The notes beneath the pieces are model-generated. The model saw only the letters and a list, made by a program, of their open reading frames with translations. It was not told where the DNA came from and made no database searches. Positions 12,556 through 23,765 of a stretch of 64,000 bases of DNA are shown one piece after another (the stretch's first letter is position 1; each line of letters opens with the position of its first letter). Made by a program: the position numbers and the translations under genes. This DNA comes from Haliclystus octoradiatus (taxonomy: Eukaryota; Cnidaria; Staurozoa; Stauromedusae; Haliclystidae), in the NCBI GenBank assembly GCA_916610825.1, contig OU744446.1, positions 15,434,538 through 15,498,537 of the forward strand, read 5' to 3'.

Positions 12556-14727
12556 AGTGCCTATGAAATGAAAAAATGAGTATTTAGATTTTACAGATTA
12601 TGAATCTGCATGTTCAATTTAGTACCATCGCGATAATTTTTTTTGAAAATTCGATGCCTAAGGTATATTTTTGGCATCGCAAAGGTGCTGCATTTTGGAT
12701 GAATTTTGGGACAGGCACCTGGGCACTAATTTAGTGGCTGTGACGTCAAGAGTTGTACACGCGACTTTCACTGCAATCTCTCAAACCACAAACACAGGCT
12801 CTTATTGCTTCTTTCTTTTGCTTGAAAAACAACATCTGATTTTGATCAAGCAGAGCTTAATTCTGGTTTAGAATGTATTTTTTCAAGCCATGAAGAGACA
12901 ATCTCCTTTCAACTTCAACACAGCCTTGACAAGGTGAAATAATTGCTCTGGACGTCCAAACTAGTTCTGAGAAACGCCATTACGAAGAGGGTCAAGAAAA
13001 GTTAGATGGTCGGTCTATTTTGCACATTTGAAGGCAAGGTTGGAGGGAATAAAAGGTTTTTGTGATTGGTAAGTGGTTATAATGAATGATGTATAAACGA
13101 AGACAATATTAGGTAGCTTAGCTGATCATTTTCTGCATAAAGTTAAGTCTGATAGTCTATACCAACCTAAATATCCTTTTCGAAACCGAATTGCATGTGT
13201 AGTCTATTGAATATTTCACCATTGAATTCTACTTTTTTCTCGATTTGTAGACTTATGTTAGATCAATTTTATCACATTTCATTGTAAGTTTGAGTGAATT
13301 ATGTGCAAGAAATATTTCCTGGCATATAGAATGCAGTCTTCCTAAGGTTAGAAGTCAAAATAATGCTGATGTTCGATGGAAATCCTTCAAAACTTCAATA
13401 TATTAACCAGCCAGCACAGTTACTACAGTGCTGCAATAAAAACAACTGTACCGTGTTGTAGACGGTAATTGAGATATCGTAACGGCAGACAACAGGTACA
13501 GAAGGAATGCCAACGAAACGTAAATGTAGTAAACAATTATCCAATAGACAATTAATATCAGTTGAAACAAAAATATTCTCAAACAAAATCAAATTACATT
13601 TATTGACTAACAACTATAAGGAATACACTGATGTCTTTACATTAAATTCAACAAATTTCTGGAGCATGCTTGTATTGATCTTTTACACAATTCTCAGAGA
13701 TGCTGCATGTTTCTGCACGACAGATGGATATGTGGGTCTCTCACATGGGAAACATTTTGCAGGCGCTGCGCTGCCAGCATGCATTTATCATAATACATCA
13801 AAAATTCCAGATGCACCAAGTTTCTGAATAGCTGGATACCTGGCTGCAACAATGAAAAACAGTAAACACTGTTAACAATAAACCGTCAGAAATATAATCT
13901 CTCCTTCCTTCGAATATAAAGCCTCACAGATAATTTTTCCTTCTGGAACTCTAGAACGTTTTGAAATTTTTCCAAATTTTGTCCTAAGAACATAAAAAAC
14001 ATATTTACTCTAGCCTTCTGAAAACTAGGATTGTAGTTGCAGGATTCCCAGTTCTGTTTGACCCTGCCGAGAATTAGGAGGATTAGCTCAGATGGCAGAG
14101 CAACCGAACTTCAGATCGGATCATATCTGATCGACCGTGGTTCAAATCCCTCTAAGGTCAACTCAGCCTTGACTTTATCTGAAACATCAAATGAGTACCA
14201 TCTGAGGATGGCGGATGGAATGGAACTAAGTGGACTGAGAATGAGCAGAGCTTAACTACGATGTTGGCGCTTTGCGAAGGTACAAAATCACAACAAGATA
14301 AACCTACGAAGATTGCCCACAATCTTTTCATTTTTCGTGTTATTGAAAAAGTATGCATCTAGATAACTACCGAACCACTTCTGCTTGAACAATTTACCTT
14401 AGCTGGATCACCTGATACGCAATACTTGCACTATGTTTGCAAATATACACGAGATAAACAACAAAATCACTCCCGCCATGACTGCTTCTTGCGCTGTAAG
14501 TGCGTTTCTGATCTGTGTACACCTCTTGACGTCACACGCCTCATTTGCATAATCTTACGCGTAAAAAGTGTCTCCTAAAATTTTGTGGAAATGCCGACTT
14601 TTGGCATTAAAAAGGGTAGGTTATAGCTGCTTGTTTGCAATAAAAACTATATCATCGGAATCAGCGTGAAAATTTCCACATGATTATGTAAAAACCTCAA
14701 AACCAATTTTTTCACTTCATAGGCACT
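12556..14727. mobile_element. TTAA-flanked element with long inverted ends
   Basis: The left end TTAA|AGTGCCTATGAA (12552-12567) and the right end, complementary to it (14716-14731), are inverted repeats bordered by TTAA on both sides. Similarity goes deep into both arms: GTGACGTCAAGAG(T/G)TGTACAC occurs near 12739 and, inverted, near 14518. A TTAA target duplication is typical of piggyBac and Kolobok DNA transposons. No transposase was seen, so it is non-autonomous. The 2.17 kb includes a later SINE insertion (14072-14275). A second element at 48966-49915 shares the end pattern AGTGCnnATGA. Confidence 0.65.
14072..14275 (+). repeat. tRNA-derived SINE copy, plus strand
   Basis: GATTAGCTCAGATGGCAGAG (about 14078) is a good pol III A box and GTGGTTCAAATCCC (about 14138) a good B box. 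Spacing is tRNA-like, but the T-stem has mismatches, so a working tRNA is unlikely. A non-tRNA body follows, with ATGAGTACCATCTGAGGATG, which recurs inverted at about 8495-8520. It lies inside the TTAA-flanked element and so inserted after it. Confidence 0.65.
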
Positions 14728-16017
14728 TTAATAATAACGGAATTACTATGTTAAATAGTGTGCAGTATTTTGAGAGTTTAATGTTCCGCAGTACGGTAGT
14801 ACTCTAAATTGGACTAATTTGACATATTGACAAGTTTGACTAATCTAATCATGAACACCTTCGGATTAATTTTTTAATTAAATTCAAAATCAGCATTGTC
14901 TGATGTAAATACCTTAATCCTGTGATTTGGAAACACCAGCAGATATCTTCCCGACATTTTACGAACCACCAAAACAATAGCAACGAGTATATTTTACTGG
15001 CTGCTCTTTTGATCGAGCATTCACTGACTGTTACTTTTGCAGGCTCGAGGATTAAAAGCTTGATGTTGACGCTTTAGCACAGCCTTGTTCAGATGAATGT
15101 CGACGAGCAAAGAAGTAAATCTATGGTGGCAAATAGGTGAAATATTGAGTGTTGATTTTTTACATTTAACGCCGCATCTAAATAAACATGAATTCGTACC
15201 AAAAAACATGTTTCCCGCACATAAATCACTGAATGCTGCACCAGTATATTTCAGCACTTAAATAAGCATTTCCTCACCTAATCGAATTATTCCGCACTTA
15301 AATATGCAATTTTCTAGTGAGTATTTCATAGCACTATAATAAAACAAAATCGCATCTAATACCACTATTCCGCATCGAAATTTTTGACATTTGACGCCGC
15401 AATTTACTAAGCCTAATTCGCACCAAAAAAGTTAAATAGCGCACCAGTAACTAACTCAGTTTACAGCGTTTTTTAGACTTAAACATGTAGTTAACCTGTA
15501 ATTATTTCATAACACCTAAATCAAGATCAAATCAAAACGCGCCTAAGTTATTTCCTAATTCTTCACCGATTTATATGATGCCGCTTTTATTGGATCGGTC
15601 ACAAATGAAACGTCGGCCAAAAATGTAGTAATATAGCTACTTTTATACGCAATACAGTATTGATACATTTAAGTCCCATGAATGACACGTTGAAAACTTG
15701 AAATCTGTTAATAACAATAATAACAATAAATAAACAATGTATAGATCAAGGACATATATAGAATATCCAAAAATTATGGCGAAAGAACGACATATGTTCA
15801 GATCAATATCAGAATTGCATTGAAAATATGTAATTAATGTTAAATATTAAATAATTAATGTTATGTATTGAAAATCGTATTTAAATTAGCAATAAAAATT
15901 TATAGCAACAAAAAATATATTTTGTAATTGCCATCATTAAGAGGCATTGCAGGGATTTCAAACGCATCATTGCCGATTCAGAGCTGCTCGAGCTTGAGCA
16001 GGTCTACCTCGTTTTCT
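14728..16017. repeat. Non-coding; contains a diverged tandem duplication of about 227 bp
   Basis: The segment beginning ACATTTAACGCCGC (about 15160) is repeated as ACATTTGACGCCGC (about 15387). Both continue with AATTCGNACCAAAAAA and GCACCAGTA. The region is rich in CGCACTTAAAT-like words, suggesting more decayed units. No coding region was recognised. Confidence 0.45.
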
Positions 16018-16907
16018 CTATATATATAAGGGCAAGGCTTTTGCCTGGAGAGGAACAACACACCCATGACAATGCAAACGAATTGCCATGCCCAAACTGT
16101 GCTTACATAGGAATTCTTTTTGGTAAACGGGACAGTTGCATCTCGCCTGTTCCCAGTGGTCAGTGTTAATTGTAACTTTCCATACAGAGAAATTTTGTTC
16201 CACGAACTGCTGGAAATCTGCCCAATTGCTTAGTTCCTGCTTAACTTTGTAATTGTATATTTCCCCAGCAGACAAATCATCATCGCGGTTAGTGCTGGCG
16301 ATGTAGCAGTCAAATTCACCATCGACTCTAGGAGGATCGCTTCCGATAGATTACCGCCCCTTCACCCATTTATAGGCGTCCGTCCAAATTTTGAGAGATT
16401 TTGAAGGTTGTTTCGTGAAAACTTTACAATTTGTGTCGTTAGGGTCCCTTTCTATTGACCAACAACGAAATATTCCTGAGCAAACATGGAGAAATTTGCT
16501 GACGGGTATGCGTTTCGTAAGTGTTTCTTCTTTCTTTATCAACGCATTAGCTACTTCAAGGGAGTTATTGGTGCTGGGTATCCCTGTTGATGCTCCTTCA
16601 GACCAATTTGGCTGCACTGCTAGCCATTGATGTCAAAAATAGGCAAGAAAGTTCGTTACTCTCACGTAGATGTCCATTTCAAGATGAACAGGGCAGATGC
16701 AGAATTGAAGACCTCTTCAGAGTTACAGAGCTGTAGCTTTCCAATATTGTTTCTCAATGACAATTTAGCTTCATTTGGCAAGGCAACGTATGACCTTTGT
16801 CGTTCAGTGGCCCGTATCATATGGGGAACAAGCACATAATTCGCTTGCGATTGCAAATATAGCCCTGTGGATTTAAAGGGTTTATGACTATACTCTAATT
16901 TCGTCAA
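16018..16907 (-). pseudogene. MULE-type transposase fragment with SWIM zinc finger
   Basis: Three minus-strand pieces lie in the order expected of one protein: 16907-16662 (helical part ending SASALFILKW), 16617-16351 (NWSEGASTGIPSTNNSLEVA, then a helical region with SIERDP) and 16275-16018 (CNCPVYQKEFLCKH). The last is a SWIM zinc finger (CxC...CxH), and the NW-EG...PSTNN stretch is typical of the C-terminal half of FLYWCH/MULE-domain transposases of animals. The pieces are in different frames or separated by stops, and the N-terminal catalytic part is missing, so this is a dead 3' remnant. Whether it is related to the MULE-like element at 25.3 kb cannot be said from sequence alone. Confidence 0.7.
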
Positions 16908-17189
16908 AATATCAAAAGAAAAATTTACAGATTACCGTCTAGCCCCGATAATGCCATTGTCTTGTGCAGTCGAAATCGTAATAATAATTTGACAATGAAT
17001 TTATCTGGGATAGTTGGGTTTCACGGAAACCGGTAGACTGTACTAAATAGTGGTACGATCGAAAGCTCAAGTAAGCTCCATCTTCTATGCAGAGTATATC
17101 ACAACAGTATATCTCTACGCCGCTTTTAAGGCCTTTAGAAATCATTTTTTAATCAATTTTCACTACCGCGGAGATCTACTAAGAAAGAT

Positions 17190-18150
17190 GAGATGGATAT
17201 ACTTGCAGAATTTGAGAAAGAAAATAGAATTGTAACAAGGAAAGTCTCCGGAGAAGACAAATGTCTTGTGGCATTGACATTGAAATCCATTGCATTAAAT
17301 TATGCACGTATGCAAGGACCATCACCACCAAAGCACTCTTACGAGCACTTGATTCTCTTAAAAGAAGTCAAACATCATTGTTACAAAACCCGATAAAGGA
17401 AACGGCGTGGTTATAATCGACAAAGACCAATTACTACAAACTTCTAAAGAAGTCATATATCGATCTTACTGATAAATTTCAACCGTACAAAGAACAAAAA
17501 CGAAATCGAGGACGTCCTGCTCTTCACAATCATCCTTTATTAGAACGTGAGAAACAAATAACTAAGATTTTAAATAAAATATAACCAAAAACTGTATCCG
17601 ATAATCTTTTCCCAAAAGGCTCAAGATTACCACATCTTTATGGGCTTCCAAAGACTCACAAACCTGTTTCACAAATGAGACCGGTATTATTTGCTATACA
17701 TAGGTATAATTTCAAGCTAGGAAAATGGCTAGATGATAAATTGAAACCGTTATCAATGAAAGATTTAATGATTAATGATGTGTTTGCATATAAAGAAATG
17801 GTTAGTGGAAAACGTATGGAAAACGATGATATCCTTGTTTCATTCGATGTTTCTGCACTGTTTACTAATGTTCCACTTGATGAAACAAATGATTTGTTAG
17901 TTGAAAAAGCTTTTCTAGATAGTTGAACTTGATAATAAATTATCGTTCGTTGGTATTTTCCTTATAAATTCACCAGGAACAATTTTAACAACAGTTCACC
18001 AAAAATCTACTAATCAGGTCTTTTTATACATTTTAAAATCCATGTAGATATGAGATACAAAACGGGTTTTTTAAAAACTATGGCTAATCATGCCAAAAAA
18101 CTATTCAAAAGTCTATTTTTATCAATATCAAATATCCAAGGTCACTTTTA
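17190..18150 (+). pseudogene. Penelope-like element reverse transcriptase, decayed
   Basis: Blocks in order: VTKPDKGNGVVIIDKD (about 17367-17420), LYGLPKTHKP (about 17637-17665), then MRPVLFAIHRYNFKLGKWL and SFDVSALFTNVPLDET (17675-17926). The KPDKGNG and FDV-LFTNVP motifs are hallmarks of Penelope-like reverse transcriptases. Near 18052-18100 RYKTGFLKTMANHAKKL resembles the region after the RT catalytic box, so the YADD-type box appears deleted. Blocks are in different frames with stops between. No GIY-YIG endonuclease was found. The inverted repeat that follows may be part of the element's terminal repeats. Confidence 0.75.
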
Positions 18151-18225
18151 AATTCTATTTTATGTAGTTTTAATTTTAATACTGTTAATATTGATAATGT
18201 CTTCGTAAAGGTTTACTTGACATGA

Positions 18226-18675
18226 ATTTCATGATGGTATTTGCGATAAAAAACACACAATAATTGGCGCAACAGTTTCGATTTAATCTAAAATCATCTT
18301 CAGGCAATATATTAAACAACGCAATATATTAAACAACGACCAGAAGAAATACAGAAAATGGAAGAACAATACCAAAGAGCATTTTGCCGCTGTTAAACTA
18401 TTTTTGATTGTAACTGTTATTTCACCGTGTTTGTATCGTATATTCGTAATTAGTTCTTGTGCTAAAATATCTCTCCTGTAATTATTGTTTGCCATTGTTA
18501 AAAAGTATAATACCATTCCGATAAATTCAATAGATAAATTAATTAGATTTTTATATAAATATTCATGTAACTTTTTAACTCTCTCTTTTCACATTGCCTG
18601 AAGATGATTTTAGATTAAATCGAAACTGTTGCGCCAATTATTGTGTGTTTTTTATCGCAAATACCATCATGAAAT
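18226..18675. repeat. Perfect 83-bp inverted repeat next to the Penelope remnant
   Basis: 18226-18308 and 18593-18675 are exact reverse complements over 83 bp by my reading, separated by 284 bp of unrelated AT-rich DNA. The plus-orientation arm contains CTGAAGA (18598-18604), then a GATTT/AAATC hairpin (18606-18610 with 18617-18621), then GAAAC (18622-18626). This layout resembles a hammerhead ribozyme core, and Penelope terminal repeats are known to carry such motifs. A similar AT-rich word (ATTGATAATG) stands outside both arms. Confidence 0.75.
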
Positions 18676-19037
18676 ATTGATAATGTTGTAAATAATTCTG
18701 AATCTGATATATATATATAATATTACCTTTTAAAGATCAAAATTAAGTAAGATAATTAAGTTCGATTTAAATCGTTTAAAGCGTATAACCCGGATATTGG
18801 GAGATTGTTTCTTTAGATAGAGAAACATTTTCTATCAGCACATGGTCTTCTTGTATTTTTACTTTGTACAAGCATTTCCTCCTCAAAAATGCAATTAAAT
18901 TTACGTTTTTGTTTCTCACTGTTTTTCCTCGAACAGGAACCACTTATTTTCTACAAGAGAGTTTACACAAGAAAAAACACTAAACATTTTACTTATTTGT
19001 CTCTAAATAAAAAACCACTAAACCAAATGACAATCTG
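18676..19037. other. AT-rich spacer before the Mag-like element
   Basis: No gene or repeat recognised. It includes the left copy of the 5-bp target duplication ATCTG (19033-19037) of the following element. Confidence 0.5.
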
Positions 19038-19113
19038 TGTGATGTCTCAATATAATATGACCATTGATCATGTTTACGCTAGATACAAGGTGTTAGTTAA
19101 CACATATATAACA
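19038..19113 (-). repeat. 3' LTR of the Mag-like element (76 bp)
   Basis: Identical base for base to 23766-23841. It starts right after the polypurine tract and ends at the 5-bp target duplication ATCTG (19033-19037). RNA 3'-end formation must be directed from here or from the flank; no AATAAA is seen inside. Confidence 0.95.
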
Positions 19114-19125
19114 TCTCCCCCTTTT
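19114..19125 (-). promoter_or_regulatory. Polypurine tract of the Mag-like element
   Basis: AAAAGGGGGAGA on the minus strand directly before the 3' LTR. It is the RNase H-resistant primer for plus-strand synthesis in LTR elements. Confidence 0.85.
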
Positions 19126-19403
19126 GGGAGTTTTGATTAAGAAACTAAAGATTTTTATCGATATGGGAATTTTAAGAATTCATTAAAATTGTACTGGTAA
19201 TAAACGAACAAAAGCATGAATGAAAAATAAAGTAGAATTAACATAAAGAAGGTATATTGAATTTGAATGTCAACTACTAATAATGTTTTAGTATGGCAAT
19301 ATCATACTATCGTGGTATCAAAGCTGTAAACAGAACTATAGATACACACAACAACAAAAAAGTCATTCAACGTCAATAACAAATCATAATTATTATTAAG
19401 AAG

Positions 19404-22400
19404 TTAACTGTACCGATTTGGTACAACAGGAGTACGATGACTTCGTCTTGGTATTTGGATGTCTGATGAAATTGTTGCAGTTGGAGGAATATCTAATGTT
19501 GAATCAATACGTAAAAACTTTCGATTTCTGACCCACATTCGACCACTTGGCATTTGAATACGATATTTACGATGTGGCAAAGTTTCAATAATTGTTCCCA
19601 CATGTGTCCATAGTTTAGAAGATGGGTCCTGTATTCGGACCTTGTTGCCAATAGCCAGTGTTGGTAGATCCTTTGCATGTTTATTATATTTAGATATTAC
19701 AATGTCCATTTGCTTATTGTGGGCGTCAACTAATGCTGCAAGGGCTTGCCATTTAGGAGCGAATGCAGACTTATGAGCAGGAATAAGTGAACGTAATGGG
19801 AAACCATACAAGATTTCAGCAGGAGAATAACCATCAAATTTGGGAGTGTTACGCCACTCTAACAGGCCGGCATAATAATGATCTTCATTAAATTTGGCAT
19901 TCTCAAAGGATTTTATTATTAAACTCTTCATAGCTTTTACCCCTGCCTCCGCGTGACCATTACTTTGAGGATAATGAGGTGAAGACGGATCGTAGGTAAC
20001 ATTCCAGTCTTTCAAAAATTTAGTAAATTCATGCGAACTATACTGAGGTCCATTGTCTGACCGCAAACGCACAGGTATACCAGTGTCAGAAAAGATCTTT
20101 TTAAAGTCTTTGATAATAAGATTAGAGGTTGGATCGGTTTTACCGTAACGGCAAACTACAGGCCAACCAGACAATCGATCAACGTAAACCATAAAATGAT
20201 GACCAGAATGACTAAATAAATCAGAACTTACATCTTCAAAAGGACGATAAGGCATATAGCTAGGAATCAATGTTTCTTTTTGTTGACTCGGTAAATGAGA
20301 TTGGCAAATTGCACATGATTCAACTAAATTTGTAATATCAGATGACATACCTGGCCAATAAACAGCATTGCGAGCACGTCGTTTGGTACGAACAACACCT
20401 TGATGAGAATCATGCAGGCGATGTAAAACTTCTTTTCGCATAGTTTTAGGAATTAAAAGCTGATGACCTCGTAGAATAAGTTGATCATTGATTGACAGCT
20501 CTTCACGTAGTTTCCAATAGTGACGAATAATTTGATGAAGTTTGTCACGCTGATTTGGAAAACCTTTTAAAATAATTTCTTTTAACATAATATATTCATC
20601 ATCAATAGAGGCAGCATTCTGTAATTTTAAAAGCATAGCATCTTGAGGTTGATGACATTCTGACGTAATAGAAGCTGCATTGATACAAACAATAGAATTA
20701 ATATGTTGCGTAATATCTTCTGCCAGTTGATCCTCATCTGTAGGATTTTTAACAGGTGCACGAGACAAAGCATCAGGTATTAAATGATCCTTACCTCGTT
20801 TCCATGTAGCAATGAGAGAGTAAGGCGCCAATTGTTCTTTTAGCCGTTGCAGGCGGGAATTTTCAACAGCTGCCAAAGTAAAGTCGTTAATAACTGGAAC
20901 TAAAGGTTTATGATCCGTAATGACAATAAATTTATGTAATCCAAGTAAATATAACTTGCATTTAATAACAGCCCATGTAACGGCTAATAATTCCAGCTCA
21001 ATAGTGGCATAGCGTGACTCAGCATCAGATAAATACCTTGATCCACAATCAACTAAGTGCCATTGATTATCATCATGCAATTGTAATAAACTCCAACCTA
21101 AACCGTAGGTACGGGAGGCATCAGTATGCAGTTCTGTTGGTAAATTAATATCAAACTGCTTGAGGACTGGAGGTGAAACTAGTGTCTTCTTGACACTGTC
21201 AAATGCATTTTGGTGAAGTTCAGTCCATATAAATTCGTTACGAATAGATAATAAATGCCGTAATGGCTCTGAACAATGAGCAACTTCTTTAGAGAAGTGT
21301 CCTAATTGATTAACCATTCCCATAAACGAACGTAGCTCAGAAATATTGGTAGGAGCTGGAAAGTCAGTAATCGCTTCAACTCGTCTGGGTGTAGCACTAA
21401 TACCATCTTTGCTTAGAATAAATCCCACATAATCGACACTTTCTTGTCCAAATATAAATTTATTAGGATTTAAAGTAATACATTGTTGTCGGCACCGCTC
21501 TAAAACATTACGTACATTTGTAAGATGTGCTTCAAAAGAGTCATTATAAATTAAAATATCATCAACAACTTTTTCTAAATTAGGTAAGTTGGCCAATGCT
21601 TCGTCACCACGACGACAATACTCGTCGCCGGCACATACAAGACCCATAACGGCACGTTTATATTGGTATCGTCCCCAGGGTGTTAAAAAAGTAGTTAATG
21701 GACAGCTAACGTCATCTAAGGGTACCTGCCAATAACCAGAAGCTGCGTCTAACGTAGTAAATATCTTAGCTGTATGAGGTACGTTTGATACAGCATCCCA
21801 TGGACTTTTGAAAGGGTGAACAGGACGACGGACATGTTGGTTGAGTTTAGTAAAATCAACACACAGACGTAATTTACCATTTGGTTTCTGTACTACAACT
21901 AGTGGGCTAACAAAGTCTGTTGGATGATCATCGGCAAGTTGTATAATACCCTTAGCTACCATACTGTCAAGTGTGCTTTTGACCTCAGCTTGCCAAGCAA
22001 AGGGAATTTTTCTAGGTGTAGAAAGTGCATATGGTGTAACATCATCTTTTAAATAAATGTGCATCGGTGGACCAGCCATTGGCTTAAGTTGATCAGTATC
22101 ATTAAATACATCAGAAAATTCATCTAGTAGTTGAGAACGTATATTTTCAGATAAATTGTGAGGCTTGTGAGAAGAAACATGAGGAGTTTCTTGTACAACG
22201 GTGCGTAATATAGATGCCATAGGGGCGGGGAAAGTAGCAGGTATTATGCCAAGCTCAATTAGATTTTGAGTCGGAATAAGAAAGTCTGAGACCCCTTTAC
22301 AAATATATATTTTCATCTTAGTGCTATATGTAGCTAGAATACCACGGCAATGTAAAACGCCAAGAACTTCTAAAGGTGAACCATTAGTAGCAGATAATTT

Positions 22401-23663
22401 GTCTGAGGTGTGGTTTAAACGAGACAAAGGAATATTATTGTCCGTCAATAGAGTGTCACTTGCAACACAAACTTCAGCGCCAGTATCAGGAATACCGCTA
22501 ACAGTTATTTGCTTGCGATGTGTCAATGATAATGCTAGAGAGATGTGTTGACATTTTGATGTAACGTTAGGTGTGGTATGTGAAACAGCATTTAGCTTCA
22601 CACTTTCAATTATGTGTGAAACATCATTTGTAACGTTGTTAATGTCCACTTTATCTGAACGACACACAGGTCTTATATGACCTTTCTTGTTACAATTATG
22701 ACAAGTTTTATCCTTAGCCCAGCAAGATTGTGGATCATGATCATGATTGGATTTACCACAATTTTTGCAGGGGACAGTGTTAGATTTCGTATCTGAAGCT
22801 TTTTTACGAAGCTTATTATGAACATTAGTTACACGAGCAACCTGAGCCGTTCTAGAGACCTCTTCGTTTCGTGCATTTTCTTCGGATTCACATAATTTTT
22901 TGATAATATGAATAGATACGCCCTCATCGAGAGCACGACATTTTCGTCTGATTTCAGAGTCATAAAGTCCTTCTATAATGAAGTCCCCCAATGAGCGATC
23001 GTGACAATGGGGACAGGGGTCCGTAAGATGAAATAATTTCAGTTTTTCACGATAGAATGCACAAAACGGTTCATTCTCACCTTGTGAATAATGCATAAAT
23101 GCTGCACGACGTATCCGCAGATTATCTTTTTGCTTAAAATATCCATCTAATTTAAGTAATAATGTGTCTGTAGTAATAGTTCTTTGATCTACATTTAATA
23201 CCAATCGGACAGTGTCAAGTGTTTCTTGAGTCATACGAGAAATCAGAAATGAAACTTGCTGTTGGCTAGGGCAACGAGTAAGGCCCGTAAATAATAAATA
23301 GTTATCTATTTGATGTCTCCAGTCCACAAACTGACCATATGTAAGGTTATCAGACAATTTATCTGGAGGTGGGTAAGCGCTCGATAGGCGTAACCCGGAA
23401 GCCGAGTTTTCAATATTACTCACTGGCACACTTTCAACAACAAGAGAATCGTCGTCGCTCGCATTAGGCAAAACAGATGCCACGGTTTCAGTAGTCGTAT
23501 TAAGGCCAGTAAGTTGTTCCATAAATGCAGATAACGATCTCTCCATACGTTTTTCGAACGAATCCATACGGGCAGCGAGATTGACATTATCGTCAAAAAC
23601 GGGCGGCTCAACATCAGCATTGCCCTTCTTTCGTGCCTTCGATTTTGGAGTTTTATTAGCCAT
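19404..23663 (-). CDS. Gag-Pol polyprotein of the Mag-like element, intact
   Basis: A single ORF of 1,419 codons from ATG (23663) to TAA (19404). Residues 1-290 are gag (SPQQQ-type helical capsid region). Two zinc knuckles follow: CKNCGKSNHDHDPQSC (about 298-313) and CHNCNKKGHIRPVC (about 321-334). The protease has DTGAE near 393. Reverse transcriptase covers about 545-730 with a VVDD box at 699-702. RNase H follows (TDAS near 846, IELELLAV near 880). Integrase has an HH-CC zinc domain (about 1078-1120) and the DDE triad near 1146, 1204 and 1236, with a basic tail after a GPY/F-like region. No domain is missing and no frameshift separates gag from pol. The product would assemble particles, copy the RNA and integrate the cDNA. 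Confidence 0.95.
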   Translation of the reverse strand: MANKTPKSKARKKGNADVEPPVFDDNVNLAARMDSFEKRMERSLSAFMEQLTGLNTTTETVASVLPNASDDDSLVVESVPVSNIENSASGLRLSSAYPPPDKLSDNLTYGQFVDWRHQIDNYLLFTGLTRCPSQQQVSFLISRMTQETLDTVRLVLNVDQRTITTDTLLLKLDGYFKQKDNLRIRRAAFMHYSQGENEPFCAFYREKLKLFHLTDPCPHCHDRSLGDFIIEGLYDSEIRRKCRALDEGVSIHIIKKLCESEENARNEEVSRTAQVARVTNVHNKLRKKASDTKSNTVPCKNCGKSNHDHDPQSCWAKDKTCHNCNKKGHIRPVCRSDKVDINNVTNDVSHIIESVKLNAVSHTTPNVTSKCQHISLALSLTHRKQITVSGIPDTGAEVCVASDTLLTDNNIPLSRLNHTSDKLSATNGSPLEVLGVLHCRGILATYSTKMKIYICKGVSDFLIPTQNLIELGIIPATFPAPMASILRTVVQETPHVSSHKPHNLSENIRSQLLDEFSDVFNDTDQLKPMAGPPMHIYLKDDVTPYALSTPRKIPFAWQAEVKSTLDSMVAKGIIQLADDHPTDFVSPLVVVQKPNGKLRLCVDFTKLNQHVRRPVHPFKSPWDAVSNVPHTAKIFTTLDAASGYWQVPLDDVSCPLTTFLTPWGRYQYKRAVMGLVCAGDEYCRRGDEALANLPNLEKVVDDILIYNDSFEAHLTNVRNVLERCRQQCITLNPNKFIFGQESVDYVGFILSKDGISATPRRVEAITDFPAPTNISELRSFMGMVNQLGHFSKEVAHCSEPLRHLLSIRNEFIWTELHQNAFDSVKKTLVSPPVLKQFDINLPTELHTDASRTYGLGWSLLQLHDDNQWHLVDCGSRYLSDAESRYATIELELLAVTWAVIKCKLYLLGLHKFIVITDHKPLVPVINDFTLAAVENSRLQRLKEQLAPYSLIATWKRGKDHLIPDALSRAPVKNPTDEDQLAEDITQHINSIVCINAASITSECHQPQDAMLLKLQNAASIDDEYIMLKEIILKGFPNQRDKLHQIIRHYWKLREELSINDQLILRGHQLLIPKTMRKEVLHRLHDSHQGVVRTKRRARNAVYWPGMSSDITNLVESCAICQSHLPSQQKETLIPSYMPYRPFEDVSSDLFSHSGHHFMVYVDRLSGWPVVCRYGKTDPTSNLIIKDFKKIFSDTGIPVRLRSDNGPQYSSHEFTKFLKDWNVTYDPSSPHYPQSNGHAEAGVKAMKSLIIKSFENAKFNEDHYYAGLLEWRNTPKFDGYSPAEILYGFPLRSLIPAHKSAFAPKWQALAALVDAHNKQMDIVISKYNKHAKDLPTLAIGNKVRIQDPSSKLWTHVGTIIETLPHRKYRIQMPSGRMWVRNRKFLRIDSTLDIPPTATISSDIQIPRRSHRTPVVPNRYS

Positions 23664-23747
23664 AACGTTTAATGTAAACGATATACGATAAACAGAATGA
23701 TAATAAATAACATATCAAACTAAACAAGATAAACAATGGTAAGTTCA

Positions 23748-23765
23748 AAAATATCAACTGCGCCA
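23748..23765 (-). promoter_or_regulatory. Primer-binding site of the Mag-like element
   Basis: It directly abuts the 5' LTR and reads TGGCGCAGTTGATATT on the minus strand. TGG pairs with the CCA end of a tRNA. The start TGGCGnAGTnG resembles the complement of serine tRNA 3' ends, which would match the primer I recall for silkworm mag. The tRNA identity is inference. Confidence 0.75.

Noticed and set aside
14078..14160. Functional tRNA gene
   Set aside because: A and B boxes are good, but the T-stem has mismatches and the same unit recurs with a non-tRNA body at 8.5 kb, which marks a SINE.
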